Shown: positions 1 to 10,548 of the stretch, piece by piece | Position numbering within the stretch: position 1 is the stretch's first letter | Layout: each line of letters begins with the position of its first letter | From: Chara braunii | Lineage: Eukaryota; Streptophyta; Charophyceae; Charales; Characeae | DNA: 64,000 nucleotides | Reading direction: 5' to 3' | NCBI GenBank assembly: GCA_003427395.1 | Contig: BFEA01000028.1 | Span: 3,782,360 to 3,846,359 of the forward strand | The notes under the pieces: model-generated | The model's input: only the letters and a program-made list of their open reading frames with translations | The model's database searches: none | Told to the model about the DNA's origin: nothing | Made by a program: the position numbers and the translations under genes

Positions 1-35
<35 letters not shown>

Positions 36-36
36 A
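1..36. repeat. (CA)n microsatellite
   Basis: Dinucleotide CA run at the left window edge. It probably continues outside the window. Confidence 0.95.
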
Positions 37-40
37 TCCT

Positions 41-190
41 CTGCGCCTCTCCCCGAACCTTCTATCACCCTCCGCATCTTTCCCCGAACCTACTATCATC
101 ATCCACACCCCTCCCCGAACCTCCTATCACCCTCCGCGCCTCACCCCGAAGCTCCTATGACCCTCCGCACCCCTCCCCGAACCTCCTCTC
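41..190. repeat. 31-bp minisatellite, about five copies
   Basis: The word CCCCGAA recurs at positions 51, 82, 113, 144 and 175, exactly 31 bp apart. The consensus unit resembles CCTCCGCACC + CTCCCCGAAC + CTCCTATCAC. Copies differ by a few substitutions. It begins just after the CA run, and the open frames here are by-products of repeat composition. Confidence 0.93.
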
Positions 191-330
191 GGCCTCCCCG
201 TCCCGGCTCTCAACATCCCCAACCTTTCCAACTCTGCACCACCGGTCTGCCTTCCCGAACCTCCTGTCTCCTTTCCACGCCTCCACAACCTTCCTTTCGC
301 GGCACTTCGTCAACAACAACGACGATGACG

Positions 331-410
331 ACGCTTCAATCAACCAATAAATCAATAAATCAATCCACACAACCAACCCAGAAAATCAACCATACAGACA
401 ATCAATTAGC

Positions 411-441
<31 letters not shown>

Positions 442-450
442 CCAATGGCA
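331..450. repeat. Imperfect AATC tetranucleotide repeat
   Basis: Degenerate AATC/AACC repeats, with the longest pure stretch near 415-440. The rest of 190-940 shows no gene I can support. Confidence 0.85.
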
Positions 451-939
451 CAGAACTCGAAACTGGCAGACAGCCCCCATTTTGAGTCAAGAGGGAGGCC
501 TTGGCAAACGCGAGATACACCCCTGATCAAAAACAAAAAAAGGCGTGCCACGTGTCGCCCACGTGTTCATCCGGATTTCGGGATGAACATGATGCAGGAT
601 ATTCCGCCCAAGATATATCCCGCCGGAATTACCGTGCTGCTTAACTTTAAATCATTCCACTGTAGGGCGGGGGACAACATGCATCCCCTTAATTGCGAGA
701 GGTAGCTATGCTTGCAGGGGTCCCCTGCATAGGCTTAGCAGTAGAGGTAGGAAGGTAGTGAAAGGTGAACTTGAGAGAAGAATATAGCTCAGTTATAGAA
801 AGACAAAAGAAACAACAAATCATTCCATTGCTGATTTCCACACCTCAAAGAGCAATTTCCAGCAAATTTTCATACTTTTGGATGCGTGCGCACATATATG
901 ACAGCCTTCGCGTACAATACCATAAAAAAAACAGAAACG

Positions 940-1090
940 CATACGCGAGCACACACACACAAACACACACACACACGCGCGCGCGGGCGCATACACACAC
1001 AAACACCCGCCCGCACACACGCGCACACATGCACACACGCGAACATGCGCAAACACACACGCATACGCCCACCCGCCCGCCACGTGTATA
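940..1090. repeat. CA/CG-rich compound microsatellite
   Basis: A mixed (CA)n, (CG)n and CACACG tract. It creates open frames in several frames on both strands (His/Thr and Cys/Val rich) that are not genes. Confidence 0.93.
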
Positions 1091-1440
1091 CACAATATAC
1101 CCATAACTAAATTCGCGTAAATTCGCGTAAGATGTTAGAGCGATTTGTTCTTAAAGACAGACTCATCGGTCGAAATGGTCGCATCAACGAATTTTGCAAG
1201 CTCTCCTTGGACATGTTTCCTGATCACCAGAGCTTGCCAAGTTTACTTGTGAGCCTGCTTTACTTCTTACAAACAAAACCCATCGCAAAGAAAAGGACAT
1301 GGCTCAGTCCCCATCCGGTGTCGAAGCACTCGATTTATGAATTGATTCCGACAATATAATAATTCGATCAATGAATTAACCGGTATGTCCTCCGCATTCA
1401 ATTGATTGCATTGACTGGAAGGCAGACAATTTACCTTTAA

Positions 1441-1659
1441 TCTGCTATAGCTATTGATACTATATTGAATCAGAAGCAGATCGATGCAAAAGGTGCCTCT
1501 GAGAAAGAAAAGCTGTATTGTGTGTATGTAGCAATTGGTCAGAAGCGTTCGACCGTAGCACAATTAGTGAAAATTCTTTCAGAAGCGGGTGCTTTAGAAT
1601 ATTCTATTATTGTGGCAGCCACTGCATCAGATCCTGCTCCTCTTCAATTTCTTGCTCCT
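1441..1659 (+). pseudogene. atp1: Mitochondrial atp1 fragment (NUMT)
   Basis: Translation in one open frame from about 1444 gives a stretch typical of the alpha subunit of mitochondrial F1-ATPase: [12 protein letters not shown], then [17 protein letters not shown] and [14 protein letters not shown]. These are the conserved nucleotide-binding-domain segments that follow the P-loop. A stop (TAA) lies just upstream at 1438, so the homology starts abruptly and the P-loop itself is missing. It ends abruptly near 1659, where a group II intron reading frame takes over. The fragment lacks both ends of the gene and is surrounded by nuclear-type repeats, so I read it as mitochondrial DNA inserted in the nucleus. 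An unfiltered mitochondrial contig is less likely, given the retroelements around it. Confidence 0.85.
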
Positions 1660-2030
1660 TTGAATGGGGAGCAACTCGTATTCCGCCGAAACCTGGGAAG
1701 AACGAAAAGCGTCCACTGGGAGTATCATGCTTCCAGGACAGGATCGTACAAGAAGTTCTTAGAATGATCTTAGAACCTATTTATGAACCCCGCTTTTCCA
1801 CTTATTCACATGGCTTCAGACCGGGACGTAGTGCTCACACGGCCCTTAATGTTATAATGGGTACCTTTCATGGTGCGNAATGGTATATTGAAGGATCCCT
1901 GGAGGCCGAAGGCCCTGGAGCCGTAAATCATGGAACTCTGTATAAGATCATCCGGCGAACAATCCGAGATAAACGGATTCTCAAACTAATCCGCTCTGGA
2001 CTGGTCGACCAATCAGTGCATCATCCATAA
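1660..2030 (+). pseudogene. Group II intron reverse transcriptase/maturase fragment (NUMT)
   Basis: The frame read from 1518 becomes recognisable at about 1690, with [16 protein letters not shown] followed by [20 protein letters not shown] and SHGFRPGRSAHTALN. This is the N-terminal RT block order (RT0-RT3) of group II intron-encoded proteins. It continues as WYIEG and later VNHGTLYKIIRRTI, but the first catalytic aspartate region is degraded (one N at 1878 and non-matching residues after WYIEG). It stops at 2030 without the YADD block or domain X. Such proteins splice their host intron and allow its mobility in mitochondria. Here it is a truncated relic fused to the atp1 fragment. Confidence 0.85.
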
Positions 2031-2039
2031 AGGCACTGC

Positions 2040-2730
2040 CCAACCACATGCCATCATGCCTGCGTAGAAAATCATAAACCCTCTATTTACATCACGTATA
2101 CGCTCACCTATGTACCAACGCAACGGCAGGAAAGGTGGCAAATAGAAGCAAAGCTAATCCGCTTTACTTATATAACCAAAGTAAACGAATGCCCGGTGCT
2201 TATATACTAACGTAAATCATTTGCCCTCTCAAACGAACCTGCTGCCAGGGGAACGAAAACCATAAAGAGCCAAAAACACACACAAAAGGACTACCGCTTC
2301 CACCCAGCGCATCGGTGATTACAACTCGGGCCAGCGGTCGAAATAATGACCACCCATCTGACCATTAAAAACAACAACCAAACAAACCGACCTCGACACA
2401 ACCGGGGTTGATATCTCCGCGCCGAGCTCGTTAAAAGTCGATCAAACCGGAACATAGCATCCATAGCACAATCAGTCGCAGAGGTCATCCCGCAGCAAAG
2501 CACACGAGCCGATCAATCAACCGTTTCGCAAATTCCAAATGCAACAGAACCGGAATGTGACAGTTCTCAAGCGCAGGACGCTGATATAACCGGGAACCCC
2601 AACGAAGAGCTACTACGTAAGGACAAGAGCAAATGAAAGTCAAAACCACGACCTAATAACGTAATAACAAAAACTCCACGTGCCAATTTCTCACTGTCGG
2701 ACGTGGAAATCAAATATGCGGCAAGAACAT
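2040..2730. other. No recognisable gene
   Basis: Ordinary-composition sequence with short open frames only. I see no domain, RNA gene or repeat here. Confidence 0.5.
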
Positions 2731-2733
2731 GTT

Positions 2734-3062
2734 TGCTGAGCGGCGGCAGTCCAAAGCAAAAGCAACGATTTTCGTCATCATAATACTTATAGCCACTTGA
2801 CTGTTGGCTATTCGCCAGAGTCTAGAAAGTCAGGGCTTCGCAGGCCGGATCTCTTCTTCCTCGACAATTCCCGTCTGATTGAACCAATTGCCAAGTACTT
2901 GCTGAGCGGCAAACCAAAGCAAAAGCGATGATTTTCGTCGTCCTAATACGTATACCATCTTCGATACTGCCAATCCGCCAGAGTCTAGAAACTCAGGGCT
3001 TCGCAGGCCGAATCTCTTCCTTGACAATTCCCCTCTGATTGAACCAGTTGCCAAGTACCTGC
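2734..3062. repeat. Tandem duplication of a roughly 165-bp unit
   Basis: TGCTGAGCGG at 2734 recurs at 2900. GCCAGAGTCTAGAAA at 2814 recurs at 2977. GAACCAATTGCCAAGTAC near 2881 recurs near 3041. Spacing drifts from 166 to 160 bp because of small indels. Confidence 0.9.
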
Positions 3063-3107
3063 TGGTCGCTGCCCTCGTGACCATCGGCGACCATGAGATC
3101 CATAACG

Positions 3108-3207
3108 TCGACCGAGGAAGAGCTCATCATACCGCGCACGAGACCGACGAAGAGCACATCATACCGCGCACGAGACCGACGAAGAGCACATCATACCGCG
3201 CATGAGA
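3108..3207. repeat. 32-bp tandem repeat, three copies
   Basis: ACCGCGCACGAGACCGACG occurs at 3131 and 3163, with a variant at 3195, spaced 32 bp with AAGAGCACATCAT between copies. A looser duplication of GAAGCGTGTGCC follows at about 3219-3260. Confidence 0.9.
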
Positions 3208-3209
3208 CG

Positions 3210-4023
3210 CAGTGTGCCGGAAGCGTGTGCCCAACGGACGGCGCCAGAAGCGTGTGCCTAACGGGCGGCCAGTATTCCCTGTCTACAGCAGCATTGGATG
3301 ATGGCCAAACAGACCATCAAGCGGGCAAGTGCTCAAGGGAGAAGAGAGACGGAGGGGGGGAGGGGGAACAGGGAAATTAAACCTTTTTTTTTTAAACTAA
3401 GCCCATATTTATTCTGGGGGGCTGCAGTCAGGTTGCTTATCACCGACGAGCACAAGTCCTGAAAACGAGGTGATATAGAAATTGCAGACTGGCCGCATGT
3501 GCCCGACTGGATCCGAACGTCGTAGATCGGCGTCCAATCAACGTTGCAGAATCATCTTAATAGGCGAACCGCGAGCAACCGCCAAAGCAGCCTTCCAGGG
3601 CTTGGCTGCATTCCTTGAGCTCGATTTTCCAGGCTTTGATATCCGCCGCGGTCGCCTTAAGAGTGCTCTTCTGTAGAGTGAGTAATGACATACACAATGC
3701 CAAACGCAAAAGAAAGCAAGAAATAAAGTTAAATACGTCGGCACAGCGACCTTCCCGACTAGACTTTTCTTCTCCCCAACCAGATTTCTTAAGATCATGA
3801 AGGAGGAGGTAGGAAGGGTTGGCTTCCGTGATGACCATAAAAAAACAAACAGGGGGGCAACTACGGCGCAGTCATGATTTTTCAGTTTAATATCCACTAC
3901 GGGCATCCCTCGAATACAACACATCCCCACCCGACCCTAAAGATAGGTTGTATGCATTCACGATTTTCCTCACTTCGGCACAAAAAAAATTGAAGGCAGA
4001 ATACGCACGGTCAAAAACGAAAC

Positions 4024-4057
<34 letters not shown>

Positions 4058-4760
4058 GAAACGACATCAAACAAGGTAAACTATTAGATCTGTTACTCTC
4101 CCGCTGCGATAAGCGAGCAGCAGGCGACGGGAAATAAAAAGTAAAACCCGGTGCACATATCACAAGAAGCGATGGACCAACGATGGCATTGTTACTGAAA
4201 TGCCCTGATTTTCAATAAGTGAGGAGAGCAAGGACAAATGCCCAAAGACCAGCAAAATGCGGAATTGGACCATATATATGAAGACCTGAAAGCATGTGAC
4301 CGAGAAAACCGGAAAAAAAAGCTCCAAAAAGAAAACAGGGGGGAAAGCATGTTACTTAAGGAACACCAAGCCAGCGACATATGGATGACATATACACCCA
4401 TTGAGGATCGCCTGACATAGAACACAACAAGCAAAGGACTGTGTTCCATATAAGAGTCAGGATCTCCGAACGCATGTCCCGGTATGGAACCACTTACCCT
4501 GGCACATAACGAAGAAAAGCCATGAACAAACAATAGAGGCTCTCGCACAGACGGAAGCGTGAGAGAGGGAGGACGATGGAGACACGGACCAGGCATATTG
4601 CAGGATGTAAAAGAAATTCCAATCACCTTGGAAAAGGTTGTAGAAGCACGGAAACAAAATCCCTCGGAATCGAACCGTGCACCATAGGGCGGAACAACGC
4701 ACACTGTACAACGCGTTCGGAGACCGTTAAAACACAACGCGTATATGTGTACACATATCA
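3210..4760. other. No recognisable gene; poly-A run at 4029-4056
   Basis: The stretch contains a T-run near 3380 and an uninterrupted run of 28 A at 4029-4056. The latter could be the tail of an old retroposon, but I see no body attached to it. Minus-strand open frames here show no domain. Confidence 0.45.
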
Positions 4761-4765
4761 GCCTC

Positions 4766-4798
4766 CTGATGAGTCGGTAGGTGAAACTCCGACGAAAC
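4766..4798 (+). ncRNA. Hammerhead-ribozyme-like catalytic core
   Basis: The hammerhead core signature is present in order: CTGATGA at 4766-4772, a perfect 5-bp stem II (GTCGG paired with CCGAC) around an 11-nt loop, then GAAAC at 4794-4798. Just upstream lies the palindrome ATATGTGTACACATAT. I could not find convincing stem I pairing or assign the NUH cleavage triplet: a GTC 6 nt downstream would give a minimal stem III but no stem I. It may therefore be a decayed copy. Two related cores lie near 39.55 kb on the other strand. Self-cleaving hammerheads are known in plant retrozymes and Penelope-like elements. Confidence 0.5.
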
Positions 4799-4799
4799 A

Positions 4800-5360
4800 G
4801 TTTGTCACAGCCCCTCGTTTGTTGTCCTCTTCTCCCTTTTGTCCCTCTCTGCCTACGGTTTACAGGGCATATATTTATGAAACCTGGAACCGAACTTCCG
4901 CCGTACAAGCACTTGAACAATAGCAAATGGAACACCCACGGCAGAGTGCTAGCCGTTTCCGGAAAAGGTTATACACACCGAAGGCACAGAAATAACGCAA
5001 GACTGCGGAGATGGAAAAACACCAGCTCATTATAATCAGCAGGATCAGTACCGATCGCGGGTATACACCGCTCCAGAATAATACGTCGATCAATCAGTTC
5101 ACGAACGGCCGCGTCATTCATCAACGGGCTATATAATAACGTGCCTGTTACGCAAATACAGGATTGCGAAAAACAATGAACAGGGGATAACAAGCGGAAA
5201 AGATCACCCTCAATTGGCTATGGTTAACACTCTTGGAAGTAAATATGGACACAATTTTGCTCTCGTCTCTTTCCGCGCATTTCTCTGTTTGAGGCGGGAT
5301 CAAAGAAGGGGCGGGACCGAAAAAAGGAGCTTCCGATTCAACGAGAAATCGAGAAACTTA
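4800..5360. other. No confirmed gene; possible downstream exons of the 5.6-kb gene
   Basis: Minus-strand open frame 4969-5193 includes a plausible coding stretch (NDAAVRELIDRR) preceded by an acceptor-like AACAG. Its phase does not match the donor at 5361, so I do not join it to the upstream exon. Confidence 0.25.
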
Positions 5361-5361
5361 C

Positions 5362-5631
5362 CATAGCGTACTCGACGAGGTTCTTGCATGAGAAGAAATC
5401 GATCTTGCATTGCACCTTGCAGGGATTATCATCGGCAACCGTTTGTTTCACGACCATATGTACTGGACGTTGTGGTATAAACGCTCGATCATGACTTGGA
5501 ATCTTACGTGGAAGTTTGTCAGAGTTAAACACTGTGTTGAACACGAATTGCTCGGCACTGCAGGTGACAGCCGAAGCAAGGAGAAGCGTAGCCATGGTGG
5601 CGAAAAGCACACAGAAAGTAGATGTCTTCAT
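5362..5631 (-). CDS. First exon of a small secreted Cys-containing protein
   Basis: Reading the minus strand, an ATG at 5631 opens 90 codons. They begin with a basic residue and a hydrophobic segment (MKTSTFCVLFATMATLLLAS) that looks like a signal peptide, with a plausible cleavage after SAVTCSA. The mature part is about 65 residues, moderately basic, and ends in a Cys cluster (NPCKVQCKIDFFSCK). The exon ends in GCTATG followed by a perfect donor GTAAGT (intron begins at 5361), phase 0. Read past that point the frame meets a stop only a few codons into the intron. A CT-rich leader (GA run at 5692-5714 on plus) lies about 60 bp upstream, as in many plant 5' UTRs. The start is chosen for the signal peptide; an in-frame Met lies 15 codons upstream. 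The family is not recognised, and the remaining exons should lie at lower coordinates. Confidence 0.5.
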
Positions 5632-5691
5632 GATTGCCGACGAGAAGAAAGTGAGAAAATCTCTCCTCTTCGACAAACGAGAAGAAAGTGA

Positions 5692-5714
5692 GAGAGAGAG
5701 AGAGAGAGAGAGAG
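5692..5714. repeat. (GA)n microsatellite
   Basis: Pure GA repeat. On the minus strand it is a CT tract just 5' of the secreted-protein start codon. Confidence 0.9.
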
Positions 5715-6300
5715 AAGACCTGCGTACACTTGGCTATGAGCTCACAAACTTGATCGGACCAGCAACGTAAGCTCGCAAATGACGACAGACGCCGGCACCA
5801 AGCAACCCGTGTTGAGCTAAGGCCGCTCAAACCGACAGTAGCTATGGAGCTACAAGAATACTTCCTTAGTTGCGTCTCCGCCTCATAGGCTTACCTCGCT
5901 GGGCAGCTCTCCAGCTGAACGACGATTCCTAAACCTCCGCCTGCTCTGTTCGTCGCACAGCATTGTTTTGGGATACTATCGCATTACGAGTTTCACAAAA
6001 CATCTTGACTAAGGCCGTAGATCCTGCGAAAATCTACGGCGCAGAAACCTACGGGTCTCGTGACACCTGTTGTCCGCTCTGAGCTCCCGCCAAAACCACC
6101 CGCGATAGTAAGGCGCGTCTTTTTCCCTGCGCCAGACACAGCTGTGTGTCACCTGTGTGTGTCGCCGCTTGTCTCCCGCCCTGCACACCAGTCATCTGGC
6201 GGGCGAAAGAAAAAGTGAACAGGACAGCACCGTTACGGCGACAACTTCGACTGAATTCGAAAACGACAAAGGCACACGATGCACAGGCCTACCCGGCCAG
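5715..6300. other. No recognisable gene; likely promoter side of the 5.6-kb gene
   Basis: No coding or RNA signature is seen. For the minus-strand gene this is upstream DNA. Confidence 0.35.
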
Positions 6301-6303
6301 TGC

Positions 6304-6330
6304 AGGTAGGGTAGGGTAGGGTAGGTTAGT
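6304..6330. repeat. Short GGTAG tandem repeat
   Basis: Four to five copies of GGTAG. This is not the plant telomere unit. Confidence 0.85.
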
Positions 6331-6855
6331 TTTGCGATGGTAGGAGTGATAGTAGTTTAGGCATTGACACCGGCCTAACATGACCGGTTGGAACCGAAGT
6401 TCCAAGTCACCGTGGTACTCTTCCACCCTCCACCCCTGGATGACCTCCTGCGGTCGGCTCCTCGAACCGAGATACCCTGGTTCGTGCATATGGTTGTGTT
6501 CGAATAAAAAACGTACTGGTTCTAATCAGATTTTGAAAAGCGAAAACGGTTTTATTCGAATATATCTCTTTCCTTTTCCTTTTTGAGCTCAGCGCCCTCT
6601 CCCAGATGAGGGTGCCTTGTGTTGGCAGAAAGAGGCATGCGAAACGAAAAACGAAACGAATGAATCTTCCCACAGGAAATGGCCAGGCTCGTTGGTTTGC
6701 TATAAATGGTAACGAGTGTATTTTGCCACCTTTGTTGGGCAGATGCACTCTTTTCGTTTTCGTTTCGTGTGCCGTGCGGTGAGACCTTTTGGATGTCTAT
6801 ACAGTATATTCCCGATAAGTGATGGAGAGGAGAATTATGGACCCACGGCGGCCGC

Positions 6856-6928
6856 GAGTCTTCGGTTAGCGCTATTCTTGGCGCTCCGCTCCGTAGCGGT
6901 ACCCAGGGAGAGCGCTACCCGAAGACTC
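6856..6928. repeat. Inverted repeat able to form a hairpin
   Basis: GAGTCTTCGGTTAGCGCT at 6856-6873 is complementary to AGCGCTACCCGAAGACTC at 6911-6928 with one mismatch, around a 37-nt loop. A third partial copy, GTCTTCGGGTAGG, is at about 6980. It lies some 350 bp upstream of LINE ORF1 and may belong to that element's 5' UTR. Confidence 0.75.
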
Positions 6929-7284
6929 TAGGCCCGGGGGACACAGCGGTTGGCGCGTTTCGCGCTCTAAGTTTGTGTCTTCGGGTAGGACCGAGGCAGC
7001 CATCACCACGAGCCACCATCATGATAACCGTGCTGTTAGAGAGTTTTCGTGCTCGGTATTTTCCGAGCCGTCTCCTTGGTGAGGAAGACACTCAGGCTGT
7101 CCCCAGAGTAGGTTAGTGCTATTGAAGAATTTGTGCATGTGGAAAATTTGGACTATTCAGAGGTTACGAAGACACCAGCAAGTAGACGCGCGCCATCGTC
7201 AGGTGCTCGTCTTTGACAAGTCCACGAAGGAAAAACCCCGCTATTGTCAATTGGGAGTTTAAGTAGACGTCAACGGTCGGGTAG

Positions 7285-9299
7285 ATGGCATCGCCATTAA
7301 GATCGGCAGGCCATTCTGAAGGTAGAGGACGCTCCCCACCAGATCATACGGATGTGCCGTTGTCCGACGAAGACAGACTAAGACTGCTAATCTCCAAATG
7401 TTACGACGACGGAGTACTTCCTGAGAAGTTCCGTCATGGTGAATGGGCGGTTGAAGGGGGAGTCCGCACCTTTGTTGTTAACCCTCGCTTGGATGAACTC
7501 ACAACAAACTGGCTGAAGGGGCATACGGTCACTGTCATCTTCCAAGGAGCTGCCAGAGACTTACCGATGCGAGTGCGAGAAGACCTCATCCGCGCGTATG
7601 AAAATGGATCGTATCGACAATGAATTTTCGAGCGCAGTACAGGTAAAGGAAGAATTCATGCGGAAGGTCCGAACGTGATCTCATACGTGGCAAGGTCGAG
7701 AGAGGTTGCACAGTGGATGGTTGCCAAGGCCGAAGACACCATCACCATTAGAGGGATGGAGTACACCATGCAGTTTAAACCTTGGATGACCAAATCGAAG
7801 CTGGAAGAGAGAAGACGGATTGAGGACGAATCCAAGTTTTGGGTAATGGCGATCCGGGTGCCACTGAGGGTGATGTTTCATGTGGAGAACATGGTTGAAA
7901 CTTCAATGGGACGGGTGATCAAGAGCTTGCCGCCGGAGCAGGATCGCACCAGACCAAAGCTCATGAACCTCAAATTCGAGTTGGTGAAGGAGGCAGAGGA
8001 GAAGTTTGAACCGGAATTGGCGGTGCGCTTGGGCAGAGAGGTGTTCCGAATCAAATTTGTGTGTAAACACACCCCATGGTATGATAAGTGTGAGTGGTGG
8101 TTTCATACCTCGACGGAAGGATGCCCACGGGAAGGTGAGATGGAGGACCTACCTGGTCAGGGGGACGGCAGACAACAACACCAACCGGTAAACCGCCATA
8201 TCAGAGATGCAGCGAGGGACGACGCTAACCAAGGTCCAAGAAGGAGGGAGAGCGGTTTTGCATCGGGAGCTACATCCGGTAGGAGTCAGCTAGACAGGAA
8301 CCTCACTTGAGATGCTCATGGATCCGCCCGTTTCTACACGGGAGAAGGCAGTGGAGCTTACCTTCCTTCACAATTCCAGCATGGCAGACCGAACAATAGA
8401 CAGCGACAATTTCAAGATTCTGTTCCGATCTATCCCCCGCCTCCCAGCTATGGTACCGGGGTGGGTTTCCAACCCTACGTCGCATCCTCACGTCTCCGCT
8501 GAGTGACGCCCATCTTCTTGGTATGCCAACATTTACCCAAGGTACGCTATTCCGTAACCAGTATGGGACGGGAGATGGCCTCAATTACAGAGTTTTGCGG
8601 CCGGATGGAGATGGTGACGGTACAGGGAGACCGACATCGAGCCGCAGCGCAACGGTGGGGTCGAGGACCCAGCAGCAAGAGCTGTACTCAGAATCTCGGA
8701 GAGCAACTCAGGAGGAGGGAGTCCATGGACGCTCAGCGGCACAAGAGGACGTAGAAGCAAGAGGATTGGAGGGTGACGGAAATCCACAGGATACCCCGAC
8801 GTCCACCCCAATCCGAGCCGACGTGATGGAGGATTCCCCACGGGACATTCCAGAAGGAGTGGTGACAGCAAACTGCGAAGGCGGCGGGTTTAAAGAAGCA
8901 ATGATCCTCCCACTCGTCTGTACGATGCAAGGATCCAAGGCTTTTGTCATTGGACTCTTGGATTGCAATGGGAACCTGGTCCTTCCTGCCAATGGTACAA
9001 ACGAACCGCCGATGTCGGCCGCAATACGAGAGAGAATGCGATATCTATTTGCTGACAGATTTGTCTTCCGAATTTTTCTACAGTATTTTATGCCGAAATT
9101 AAGAGTTGAAGCTGGAGTGGATAAAGCAGTCTGTTATACAGTTGTCTTTATTGATGCCAGACTTCCAGCTGAAGCATGGGCGAGCCTACATCAGGTGGGT
9201 TTGGGCTCCCTTCCACTGAACGCTCTGACTCTTCCATCGATAGACATTGTGACGGACCCGCCGGGATGGCGGTCCGTCAGGATCAAGACGAAGGGATGA
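7285..9299 (+). pseudogene. LINE copy A, ORF1 (gag-like) pseudogene
   Basis: An ATG at 7285 opens a frame that reads through three in-frame TGA codons (7621, 8308, 8500) and then shifts frame near 8500-8523 to end at 9299. The order fits plant L1-type ORF1 proteins: an N-terminal region (LSDEDRLRLL, then FQGAARDLPMRVREDL), a central globular part (MEYTMQFKPW, VMAIRVPLRVMF), then a degenerate CCHC knuckle (KCEWWFHTSTEGC, second Cys replaced by Trp) and a low-complexity linker. Such proteins bind the element's RNA to form the transposition particle. Reading continues sensibly across each stop, so these are point mutations in a once-complete gene. The last 60 bp match the region just after the 19.2-kb gap, showing that both loci are one LINE family. 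Confidence 0.72.
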
Positions 9300-9593
9300 G
9301 GATGGGGGAGATGGAGATGGAGCTGGAAGGGACAGCGCAGCTCCAACGCAGACTCAACACGCACGTACTCCAATCTGTGCAAATGAAGAATGCCACAAAA
9401 CAGACTGCAGCTGGGGTATATCCTCAGCGGACTGACTGGACTGGACTGGACTGGACTGGTACCGACAGTGGTACCGGGCAGGACTGGATTGGACTGAATA
9501 ACCGCACGGCCTGGTCCCACAGGCCGGACTGGCAAATAGCCAAATAGGCCCTGGCTGTGGGCCAGGGCAGATGAAGGCCCGCTGCACGATCCT
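9237..9593 (+). mobile_element. LINE copy A, ORF1/ORF2 junction segment
   Basis: About 345 bp of this segment is nearly identical to 19307-19640, including CGGACCCGCCGGGATGG and the later GGCCCTGGCTGTGGGCCAGG. Homology stops at about 9593, so this copy lost its ORF2 and 3' end. That is the reverse of the usual 5' truncation of LINEs and suggests breakage after insertion. A TGGAC pentamer run at 9430-9459 is longer here than in copy B. Confidence 0.85.
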
Positions 9594-9599
9594 CAGACC

Positions 9600-10290
9600 T
9601 GTAATAGATCGCAAGAGCCATAAACACGCTATCCGCAAAAGCAACGAAACTCTGCAATAACGAAAGTTGAGAAATCTAGGATGCGGAGCAAGCTCCATGC
9701 AGAGTCCATGCGATGCATCCTAAGCTATATAATGTCAAAAGAAAAACAAATGTCTGGTATACATATCCTAGCTAACANCAGAAAATGAAATGTAGTATGA
9801 TACACTNCTAAAGTCCTGGAGGCANTGNCCTCAGTGCTGAAAGGAGAAGAGCAATATGTCACAAGATAATGTCATGTCGNTGAACCACTAAAAGTGGGAT
9901 GGTCTNAGAGGGGGTGAATGCAGCCTAAGAATCGAAACTCCTAAGGGCAGTCACACATGAAGGTGGGATAGGTCATCAGGCTCAAGGTGGGAGAGTGGTA
10001 GCGAAACAAAACCAATGACCCTAACAGATAGACCATCAAGGTGGGTAATGCTCGACAAGGGTGACACCATGCAGGNTCNACCATGAAAAGGGGGAGCCNN
10101 GAATAGGGTGGAGATATGCCTAACTGANGGCATGCAAGGGCCGNCACTAGGGTGATGAGGGCAGTGGGTGAGGGAAACATGCACACAACTCACCGACTGG
10201 GGGAGGAAGGAGCTAGATCTGGGAGCAGGGAAGCCAAGATAACGCTACGGTCCCAATGCCTATGCGATACCAAGGGAAAGCCCAACTCAA
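9600..10290. other. Gene-free segment with scattered ambiguous bases
   Basis: Isolated N calls occur between 9777 and 10143, along with recurring AAGGTGGG words. It lies 3' of the minus-strand chromovirus, where a 3' LTR would be expected, but I could not match it to the 5' flank. Confidence 0.4.
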
Positions 10291-10548
10291 AGAGACCCAG
10301 CTAAGTGAGAACCATCATGCGACAGATGCAAGGGAATGTACAGGGTAGGGTGGTGGCGTGAAGTAGTCCTGCCAAAGTAGCTGAAGCCAATACGGTAGTT
10401 GAAGTCGTCGAATCGGTCGATGACGTCGATGAAGTAACAGTCGCGTCGATGTCGAAGCAGAGCCGCAAAACGCTGACATCCTGAAGAAGAGCTGATGATG
10501 GAGTACCTGATGGTGTAAGTCAGTGGGGAAAGATGGAGGATAAGAGTG

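Noticed and set aside
820-1106. Several overlapping open frames of 64-113 codons on both strands
   Set aside because: All translate the CA/CG microsatellite and have no domain.
4192-4935. 247-codon minus-strand open frame
   Set aside because: No recognisable domain, atypical composition, and it runs antisense through the hammerhead-like core. No splice or promoter evidence.
6304-6330. Interstitial telomere repeat
   Set aside because: The unit is GGTAG, not TTTAGGG or a close variant.
10287-10548. C-terminal 90 residues of the long integrase frame
   Set aside because: This part is out of frame after the frameshift in the chromodomain; the true tail is the adjacent frame ending at 10549.
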